A stretch of DNA of 64,000 nt from IMG/VR virus record IMGVR_UViG_3300021963_005223, positions 17,273 to 81,272 of that record. One strand, 5' to 3'. The DNA is from a virus. The notes beneath the pieces were generated by a model. The model worked only from the letters and a program-made list of their open reading frames with translations. It did no database searches and was not told the origin of the DNA. The translations under genes and the position numbers were made by a program. How positions within the stretch are numbered: the first letter of the stretch is position 1; every line of letters begins with the position of its first letter. Below, one piece after another: positions 39,774-45,990 of the stretch.

Positions 39774-40703
39774 ATGTTTAAAATTATTAAAACTCAAATT
39801 ACAGCATCTTTAAAAGAAGGTTCTGAGATTGGTATAAATGCCAATTATAGAACAACAATGGGCTATAATTCTGAAGACAAAACAATTTCAGTAAAAGTAG
39901 AAAAATTAAACAGACCAGATTTGACTCGTGAAGAAAATTTGGAAGTAACATACACAGAAGTAGCTTCTAGAATATTTGGTTTAGAAGATTTTCCACAAAA
40001 TACTGATAACATAACTTGGTTCACTGAGTATGATGTTGAAGCAAATAAAATTTCAGATCCGATTGAGATTTGGGATTGGGTTGCTACATTACAACAAAAG
40101 ACTCCTCCTGCTCCAAATGTTCCATATACTATCGGTTCTTTACAAACAGACTTCGCAGCTCACTTTACGCCAAAAATACTTCCATTATTTCATTTAGGTT
40201 CTTTCAATAAATCAGTTGAAAATTTTGAAGGTTCATTGTTACAATTTTACGTAACAAATGCAGACCAAACTACATTGGCTCCACATGATACAATTTTAAC
40301 AGATCCAAATCTAGAAGTTAAAACTTCATTAGAAAAATCTCAGTGGAGTAGTATCAATATTTTACCTATGCTTTCATACAATTTACTAGACGCTAATGGA
40401 GATGTAGTTGAAGTTGAACAGACTAAGATGGTAACACCTCGTCACCAAAAAGTAACTTTACCTAAAGCTGATGAATATTCTGTTAGAATTAACTTCACTA
40501 AACCTGCATTTAAAAATATTTCCAATACATATAATGTTTCAGTGGTTAATGGCGGAATTAATAAAAATAGGATTGTAATTTCAGAAGGATCTTCTGTTGT
40601 TCTAGTTAATGCACGTGGACTAAATTCTGGAGACTTCGTTAAAGTTAAGCTAAATATTGGAAAGTATAATAGTTTCGGTGAATTCTGGATTAATATTCAG
40701 TAA
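39774..40703 (+). CDS. Hypothetical protein in the Cys-rich/radical-SAM island, 309 aa
   Basis: ATG 39774 lies 14 bp after the Cys-rich gene, behind GGAGACAGAATAA. It is beta-rich with no signal peptide and no membrane segment: FKIIKTQITASLKEGSEIGINANYRT, ASRIFGLEDFPQNTDNITWFTEYD, a Pro-rich linker (QKTPPAPNVPYTIG), and a C-terminal Ig-like part (VSVVNGGINKNRIVISEGSSVVLVNARG). It resembles a virion or carrier protein more than an enzyme. I recognise no family. A hairpin follows it, so it may share a transcript with the Cys-rich gene. Confidence 0.75.
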   Translation: MFKIIKTQITASLKEGSEIGINANYRTTMGYNSEDKTISVKVEKLNRPDLTREENLEVTYTEVASRIFGLEDFPQNTDNITWFTEYDVEANKISDPIEIWDWVATLQQKTPPAPNVPYTIGSLQTDFAAHFTPKILPLFHLGSFNKSVENFEGSLLQFYVTNADQTTLAPHDTILTDPNLEVKTSLEKSQWSSINILPMLSYNLLDANGDVVEVEQTKMVTPRHQKVTLPKADEYSVRINFTKPAFKNISNTYNVSVVNGGINKNRIVISEGSSVVLVNARGLNSGDFVKVKLNIGKYNSFGEFWINIQ

Positions 40704-40723
40704 ATTTGAACTAATAATTTTGA

Positions 40724-40755
40724 AATAAATACTCGATATCTTGTCGAGTATTTTA
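40724..40755 (+). promoter_or_regulatory. Late-type box overlapping a terminator-like hairpin
   Basis: AATAAATA (40724-40731) runs into the hairpin AAATACTCGA (40727-40736), loop TATCTTG, TCGAGTATTT (40744-40753), a perfect ten-pair stem followed by TAAATAA. The hairpin can end the upstream transcript; the box could start the radical-SAM gene's transcript, with the hairpin partly in its leader. Confidence 0.6.
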
Positions 40756-40773
40756 AATAATTTAAAGGTGAAT

Positions 40774-42249
40774 ATGAGTAAATATAGATTAATTCTACAG
40801 GGTTCTAATGATGTAAAAGAAGTTTTGGTTTATGATCCAATAACTTCTGAAATGGTTTGGGAAGAATCTGGGGAAAGACCATCCTTGCAGCATTTGGGTC
40901 AAGATATCGAATATAAAGTTACAGCATCAAAACAGTGGAAACCATTTAAGGTTACCAATCCACACGACCCAGATCTGCATGGTCGTAAATCCAAAAAGCC
41001 AACAACATTAAAAATTACCATGGGTCTTAAGTGCAATTTTAAGTGCACTTATTGTAACCAAGCTCATCAGCCACACGATCCAGTTGGTGGTCCAGAAGAT
41101 GCGGATGATTTAATCCAAAAAATCAAAACAAACTTTGAACTTGGAACTTATGACCCAGTAAGAATCGAATACTGGGGTGGAGAACCATTTGTTTATTGGA
41201 AAACTTTAAAACCACTATCTGAGAAATTGCGTAAAGTGTATCCAAAAGCACAGTTTACTATTGTTACCAATGGTTCTATGTTAGATCGAGAAAAAGTCGA
41301 CTGGCTAAACCAGATGGGATTCTCAGTAGGTATGTCTCATGATGGTCCATTGCATGCTCAAAATCGTGGACCAGATCCATTGGATGATCCAAAGATGCGT
41401 TTCGGTATCGCTTACGCATTAAAAACTATGGGTCAAATGCGTTTTTCTTTTAACGCAGTTTTAACAAGAGAAAATGTTTCTTTAGCTGCAGTAAGAAACT
41501 TTATTCTTGATAAAATTAACCAAAGACATCCAGATTACCCTGATCAACCTGGTATTGATCAGCGAGAAATTCATGTTACCACTGAAGAATTGCTGTTACC
41601 GTATGACGATGATGGAATGAAACATTCATTGGTTACTCCAGATGAAAAGAAGATGATTCTTCATAACCTTTTCTGGGAAACAATTAATCAAAGAAATGAG
41701 TTTAGTTGGACTGTGCATAGTAAAATTAAAAACTTTTTTGACAGTTTGATTAATCAAAGACCTGCTGAGGCTCTTGGTCAAAAATGCGGTATGGATAGAG
41801 AAGACAATATTGCGATTGACATGAAAGGTAATGTAACCACTTGCCAAAATACTTCTTCTTTGACTAAACACCATATTGGTAACATTGAAGATTTTGATAA
41901 TATTCGTTTAACTACTTCATACCACTGGAGTACTAGAAGTGAGTGTCCAAGTTGCCCAGTAGTTCAATTATGTCAAGGTGCTTGTTTATTCTTAGAAGAC
42001 AAGTATTGGGAACAAGCGTGTGAAAACTTGTTCTATTATAACTTGGCGATGCTGGCTTCTTCTCTGTTTATACTTACAGGAGGTCTTGTACTAGTAGAAG
42101 TACAAGGAGAAAAGATAAGAAACGAAGGAATCACTTCGATACCAGTTATTGATATTAATTTTGTCAAATCTGATGGTAAAGAAACTTCCTGGAAAGTTCG
42201 TAAACCAATCGGTATTCCAGTTGTAACAGTTCCAGTTGGCTTGCAGTAA
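40774..42249 (+). CDS. Radical SAM/SPASM peptide-modifying enzyme
   Basis: 491 aa from ATG 40774 (AAAGGTGAAT upstream); an upstream in-frame ATG lies in the hairpin. Residues 81-100 contain the iron-sulphur motif C87-x3-C91-x2-C94 (MGLKCNFKCTYCNQA). SAM-binding GGEPF follows (YWGGEPFVYWKTL). The C-terminal part has the SPASM arrangement: QKCGMD, DMKGNVTTCQN, HIGNIEDF, CPSCPVVQLCQGACLF and WEQACEN, giving seven cysteines for auxiliary clusters. The last 70 residues (after FYYN) include a hydrophobic helix and a strand domain that are unusual. Such enzymes install crosslinks on Cys-rich peptides or oxidise protein Cys/Ser. The 126-aa Cys protein nearby is a natural candidate substrate; this is inference. 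Confidence 0.9.
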   Translation: MSKYRLILQGSNDVKEVLVYDPITSEMVWEESGERPSLQHLGQDIEYKVTASKQWKPFKVTNPHDPDLHGRKSKKPTTLKITMGLKCNFKCTYCNQAHQPHDPVGGPEDADDLIQKIKTNFELGTYDPVRIEYWGGEPFVYWKTLKPLSEKLRKVYPKAQFTIVTNGSMLDREKVDWLNQMGFSVGMSHDGPLHAQNRGPDPLDDPKMRFGIAYALKTMGQMRFSFNAVLTRENVSLAAVRNFILDKINQRHPDYPDQPGIDQREIHVTTEELLLPYDDDGMKHSLVTPDEKKMILHNLFWETINQRNEFSWTVHSKIKNFFDSLINQRPAEALGQKCGMDREDNIAIDMKGNVTTCQNTSSLTKHHIGNIEDFDNIRLTTSYHWSTRSECPSCPVVQLCQGACLFLEDKYWEQACENLFYYNLAMLASSLFILTGGLVLVEVQGEKIRNEGITSIPVIDINFVKSDGKETSWKVRKPIGIPVVTVPVGLQ

Positions 42250-42250
42250 T

Positions 42251-42589
42251 ATGTCTTTTTTGAAGTGCAAAATCTGGCTGGTTGAGCAATATCCAAGATA
42301 TGGGTCTAATTATAATTTGTTCCCAATATCTGATATTATAGATTATGATTCTGATAATACATTTTATGACTATAAAGAAGATAAATCCCAGCATTTTATA
42401 AATATGATGGTTCCAGAATTTGAAATTTATGCAACAGAAGAACAGATTGAAATTTTAAATAAATATACTGAAGAGATTATCAGTAAAAAGATTCCGATAC
42501 TTAGAAATGTGCAAAAGGGTGATGTGGAGTATTGGATGATAGATACTACATTTTTAGACTATCATCTTAAAACAAAAAATATCCAATAG
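42251..42589 (+). CDS. Hypothetical protein, 112 aa
   Basis: ATG 42251 begins one base after the radical-SAM stop and has AGTAAT before it; the gene lies in the same direction. The product is acidic with many Tyr/Ile residues (CKIWLVEQYPRYGSNYNLF, IIDYDSDNTFYDY) and a helix EEQIEILNKYTEEIISK. It has no CxxC motif and does not look like a classical RiPP recognition element, although a small alpha/beta partner of the radical-SAM enzyme is possible. No family recognised. Confidence 0.7.
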   Translation: MSFLKCKIWLVEQYPRYGSNYNLFPISDIIDYDSDNTFYDYKEDKSQHFINMMVPEFEIYATEEQIEILNKYTEEIISKKIPILRNVQKGDVEYWMIDTTFLDYHLKTKNIQ

Positions 42590-42598
42590 GAGAAAAAA

Positions 42599-43546
42599 AT
42601 GAATGCAAAACATGTTAAATGGGTCATTGCACATGAACCTATCGGCTTGTTTCTTAAAGTAGCGGATCGTTTCGCTACAGAAGTAAACGAGAAGACTGGT
42701 GGAATGTTCAATATTGAAGTTTTATCATTGTCAGATTATTCTGCAAAATATAACGATGGCAAAAAGATCACTAAAAATGAGTTAATGACTTTAGTTGATT
42801 CTGGTGCTATTGAAATGAGCCACATCTATACTACTTGGTTAGCTGATTATAATAAAGATCTACATGCTTTAGATCTACCTTTCTTATTCCGTGACCACGA
42901 TCACGCTGATGCAGTTCTAGAAGGTGAAATTGGTACTGAGTTGTTAGCTGGTGTATCTAAGAATTCTAATATTCACGCTATGTCTTTCACTTACTCTGGT
43001 GGTTATCGTGTTGTTCCAGCTAACTTCCGTGCTGATACTGTAGAAGCATGGAGAGGTCAAGCTGTTCGCACTTCACGTTCTCCAGTAGCTGTTGAGACAT
43101 TTAAGTTACTAGGTGCTGAGCCAAAAGAGCACATCGCTCTAGAAGAAATGAATGAATATGCAGATAAAGGTGAAATTGCTGCTGGTGAATCAACTTACGT
43201 TCGCATTTTCCCACTAGATCAGTATAAATCTTTTAAAGTTGTTAATGACACTGCTCATAGCTTGTTCTTAACTTCTATTATTGTTAACAAAGACTTTATG
43301 GCTCAGTTTGACGAAGAAACTCGAGAGATTCTAGCTACTGCTGCATTTAATGCTGCTCGTGTAGAGCGTCGTGAATCTGTAGCTGACATTCCTAACATCT
43401 TGGCTGAATGTCAAGAAAAAGGTGTTGAAGTTGTTCGTATGTCTACTGAAGAACAGAAGAAGTTCCAAGAAGTTACTTCTGCTGTTTATGAAAAGTTTGC
43501 AGACTATTTCACTCCAGGATTAGTGCAGAAAATTAAGTTACAATAA
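42599..43546 (+). CDS. DctP-family (TRAP transporter) solute-binding protein without signal peptide
   Basis: 315 aa after AGGAGAAAAAA. The family pattern is unmistakable: FATEVNEKTGGMFNIEVL, ALDLPFLFRDHDHADAVLEGEIGTELL, GYRVVPANFR, AWRGQAVRTSRSPVAVETFKLLGAEP, EMNEYADKGEIAAGES and a C-terminal helix pair. The conserved Arg of the carboxylate pocket may be within RTSRSP. Normal DctP proteins are periplasmic and carry a signal peptide; this starts MNAKHVKWVIAHEP and directly enters the first strand. No TRAP membrane subunits are near. It may have been captured for a cytoplasmic or virion role. Codon use looks like its neighbours. Confidence 0.88.
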   Translation: MNAKHVKWVIAHEPIGLFLKVADRFATEVNEKTGGMFNIEVLSLSDYSAKYNDGKKITKNELMTLVDSGAIEMSHIYTTWLADYNKDLHALDLPFLFRDHDHADAVLEGEIGTELLAGVSKNSNIHAMSFTYSGGYRVVPANFRADTVEAWRGQAVRTSRSPVAVETFKLLGAEPKEHIALEEMNEYADKGEIAAGESTYVRIFPLDQYKSFKVVNDTAHSLFLTSIIVNKDFMAQFDEETREILATAAFNAARVERRESVADIPNILAECQEKGVEVVRMSTEEQKKFQEVTSAVYEKFADYFTPGLVQKIKLQ

Positions 43547-43563
43547 GCGTTTTGACAAATGAT

Positions 43564-43581
43564 GGGGAGCTTCGGCTCCCC
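43564..43581 (+). terminator. Terminator-like hairpin
   Basis: GGGGAGC-TTCG-GCTCCCC: seven perfect pairs with a TTCG loop, almost the same stem as the 13058-13083 terminator. It is followed by AAAATAATTATTCC, not a clean T-run, so termination efficiency is uncertain. Confidence 0.6.
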
Positions 43582-43612
43582 AAAATAATTATTCCTTTTA
43601 ATCAATTTTACA

Positions 43613-44665
43613 ATGACTATGAATAAAGAATGTTTATATTATAATTGCTATAATGTTCCAGAAGTAATACAAGCTGGAGATAAAAGTATTGAACCTTATC
43701 TATCACCAGATTATTCAGATAAAGTTTTCCAGTTTTATAGAAAATATAAAATGGATTTGACTAATGTAGTATGTGATAGAATGGATATCCTTCCACATTA
43801 TATTAACATAAAAAAGAATCAATTTCCACTACCAAAAATTGAGCCAGATTTTAATATGTCTTTTGCTGAGTGCGTTGAAAAACGAGCAAAAGAAATTTTG
43901 GCACTCAATAAACCAATAACGGTAGTTTGGAGCGGTGGTATTGATAGTACACTTGTAATATTTTCACTGCTTCAATTTTGCAATGACCCATCACAAATTA
44001 CTGTTTATGGAACTTATAACTCTATTGTAGAGTCTGGTGATGTATTTGAAAAATATATCCTGCCAAGGGGTGTCAAATATCAGTTTGCAGTATCATCTAG
44101 AAAATACTTTAAAGATGATACACAAATCTATATCTCTGGTTTTATGGGTAATCAATTATTTGGACCAGTTGATGATTTTTCATATTCAAAAGCTACATTG
44201 TTTCATCACCATCTTAGAGGTAATGGTGATATTGAAGATTCTTACGAAACTGTGTTGACTGAAGAGATGCACGAGTTTTTATTACCTGCACTTAAAGCCA
44301 GTCCAAAGAAAATAGAAACTGTTAGAGATTTACGCTGGTTTGGTATTTTTATGTTAGATTGGCACCAGTCATATTATGATATTTTAATCAAAACAAAAAA
44401 TTATGATAAAGTTTATCATTTTTTTGATGATGCTGATATGCAAAAATATTCTATGACAACAAAAGAGCCATACACAAAAGTAAAGGGAAACCCTCTGACC
44501 CATCGCTGGGTCATGAGGGAATTAATTGAAGAGTGGGGGAAGTGCTCTCACTATGCTTGGAACAAACCAAAGAGTATATCAAACTTGGCCAATAGAGCTG
44601 CTGACTGGTATTTTATAATGCCAGATCATAGTTTGATTACTCCAAACAATATTAAATTTAATTAG
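43613..44665 (+). CDS. PP-loop ATP pyrophosphatase, asparagine-synthase-like
   Basis: 350 aa. The PP-loop SGGIDST is at about residues 104-110 (ITVVWSGGIDSTLVIFSLL), the ATP-binding signature of asparagine synthase and related adenylating ligases. The region after it (FMGNQLFGPVDDF, HQSYYDILIK) suggests a single-domain synthetase without an N-terminal glutaminase. It could make amide or other acyl bonds on a small molecule or peptide. No good ribosome site precedes ATG 43613, or ATG 43619. It closes the plus part of the Cys-rich/radical-SAM/DctP island and meets the next gene tail to tail with 4-nt overlap. Confidence 0.8.
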   Translation: MTMNKECLYYNCYNVPEVIQAGDKSIEPYLSPDYSDKVFQFYRKYKMDLTNVVCDRMDILPHYINIKKNQFPLPKIEPDFNMSFAECVEKRAKEILALNKPITVVWSGGIDSTLVIFSLLQFCNDPSQITVYGTYNSIVESGDVFEKYILPRGVKYQFAVSSRKYFKDDTQIYISGFMGNQLFGPVDDFSYSKATLFHHHLRGNGDIEDSYETVLTEEMHEFLLPALKASPKKIETVRDLRWFGIFMLDWHQSYYDILIKTKNYDKVYHFFDDADMQKYSMTTKEPYTKVKGNPLTHRWVMRELIEEWGKCSHYAWNKPKSISNLANRAADWYFIMPDHSLITPNNIKFN

Positions 44666-45291
44666 TAATTAACAAACCCAACATAAACATTTAAGAATAC
44701 TTGTGCTTGGTCTGATAAATTAGTTTCAACGTAGCGTTGCAAATATCCTGGAGTGACAACAATTTCACCAACACGAGCACGAATTCCATAGTTTGTTGCA
44801 ACTAAACCATTAGAAACCAGTTGGCGAATTGTTTGGACTCCACCTCTTGTATCAGCGAAATATGTGTTTGGTGGGAACTGTCCTGTATGCAAAACGAATG
44901 TTAAAATTAGAGGAACGTGTTCATAGCAATGTAATGGTACATGCTCTTGTGGCTGTTGGAAAAATACGCTAGAACCAAGGATCTCGGGCAATCTCTTTAG
45001 ATCTTGATTTTCTTTATCTTCAAATTCTTCTAATTGCTTGCAAGTACTATATACGAACCCTCTAAATTTTTCTACTAGTGGGTTGTCAATACCCATAATA
45101 TTTACATTCCCAGTTTCATTATTATGCTGGTTGTAAATAGCTAAAAATTCATTGAGTTCTTCTTCATTTAAATTAAAAGAAAAACAGCGCAAAGGTGTTG
45201 GGAAAAGTGATTTTTCGAATGTTTTTGTCACTTCAATAGAAGTTTCTTGACTTGTAGAAACTTCAGTCTGGGGTTGTTGATTTTCTTGCAT
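44662..45291 (-). CDS. Divergent protein, possibly a degraded 2OG-oxygenase-like fold, 209 aa
   Basis: Minus strand, ATG 45291 after GGAGATAAA. N-terminal 25 residues are Gln/Thr/Ser-rich; then FEKSLFPTPLRCFSFNLNEEELNEFLAIYNQHNN and a C-terminal part HVPLHCYEHVPLILTFVLHTGQFPPNTYFAD ... VVTPGYLQRYVETNLSDQAQVFLNVYVGF. The C-terminal pattern resembles the strands of the phage 2OG-Fe(II) oxygenase family (his-containing strand, 'PGYLQ.YV..N.SDQ.RV.LN'), but the usual H-x-D and distal His are not visible, so it would be inactive as an oxygenase. An alternative is a structural protein. A perfect late box TATAAATA lies upstream. Confidence 0.65.
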   Translation of the reverse strand: MQENQQPQTEVSTSQETSIEVTKTFEKSLFPTPLRCFSFNLNEEELNEFLAIYNQHNNETGNVNIMGIDNPLVEKFRGFVYSTCKQLEEFEDKENQDLKRLPEILGSSVFFQQPQEHVPLHCYEHVPLILTFVLHTGQFPPNTYFADTRGGVQTIRQLVSNGLVATNYGIRARVGEIVVTPGYLQRYVETNLSDQAQVFLNVYVGFVNY

Positions 45292-45334
45292 TTTATCTCC
45301 ATAAGTTAATTAAATTTCAGCTTTCGCTCAAAGG

Positions 45335-45381
45335 TATTTATACACCCGTCTTGTATTTAGCGTTTTCAAATAGAATAAATA
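45335..45381. promoter_or_regulatory. Divergent late promoter region
   Basis: On the minus strand TATAAATA (45335-45342, exact T4 consensus) and CTAAATA (45354-45360) precede the 44662-45291 gene. On the plus strand AATAAATA (45374-45381) is 26 bases before the GTG of 45408. The 116-bp interval has no gene. Confidence 0.75.
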
Positions 45382-45407
45382 AACATGTATATTGGGAGAA
45401 AAATTAA

Positions 45408-45743
45408 GTGGCTACAGTTACAAACTTATACGTAGATCAGGGTTCGTTTTACAGAACTCACGTCACAGTTGCTAATTCCGATGGGAATGCTCTGGACTTA
45501 ACTGGTTTTACTGTTGCTTCTCAGATGAGAAAGTCATATCAGTCTTCGACTGGATTTAACTTCACAACTTCTATAAGTAATCCGACTCAAGGTAGGGTTA
45601 GACTTGAACTAACTTCTGAACAATCAAGAGTCATCCCTGCAGGTAAATATCTTTATGATGTTGAAATTCTATCTCCAACAGGGGAGAGAACTAGAGTCGT
45701 TGAAGGTATAGTTTTAATAAACCCAGAAATCACGAAGATCTAA
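45408..45743 (+). CDS. Fibre-region structural protein, 111 aa
   Basis: GTG 45408 after GGGAGAAAAATTAA. VTNLYVDQGSFYRTHVTVANSDGNALDLTGFTVASQMRKSY is an immunoglobulin-like strand pattern met in small baseplate-upper/fibre attachment proteins of marine phages; C-terminus YLYDVEILSPTGERTRVVEGIVLINP. It stands first in the fibre operon and may form a connector between fibre and baseplate. No T4 homologue named. Confidence 0.75.
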   Translation: MATVTNLYVDQGSFYRTHVTVANSDGNALDLTGFTVASQMRKSYQSSTGFNFTTSISNPTQGRVRLELTSEQSRVIPAGKYLYDVEILSPTGERTRVVEGIVLINPEITKI

Positions 45744-45744
45744 A

Positions 45745-45975
45745 ATGGCAGATATTATCGCTACAGTAGACGATCCGTATGGATCATCATTAGACTCTGG
45801 AACAACAGTTACAGCATCATCTACATCGGTACCACCAAATACAATCGAAAATATGTTAGATGTAGATTTGCAGACGTTGACTGATGGGGCATTACTAATT
45901 TACAAAAATACCACCTCCAAATGGACTGCTTCCACGATGTTGGATAAGCAGAACATGGAAGGTGGAGAATTTTAA
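45745..45975 (+). CDS. Small fibre-region protein, 76 aa
   Basis: ATG 45745, one base after the previous stop. A short acidic protein (ADIIATVDDPYGSSLDSGTTVTASSTSVPPNTIENMLDVD) ending with the repeat-like segment LTDGALLIYKNTTSKWTASTML seen at fibre N-termini; the same '[13 protein letters not shown]' phrase occurs in the 52981 fibre near residue 519. This suggests a separated fibre domain. Function: fibre base or adaptor, inferred. Confidence 0.7.
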   Translation: MADIIATVDDPYGSSLDSGTTVTASSTSVPPNTIENMLDVDLQTLTDGALLIYKNTTSKWTASTMLDKQNMEGGEF

Positions 45976-45990
45976 TCGGAGACATAAAAG

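Noticed and set aside
43552-43580. TTGACA at 43552-43557 as a promoter
   Set aside because: No -10-like hexamer occurs 16-18 bp downstream; the region there is the stem of a GC-rich hairpin.
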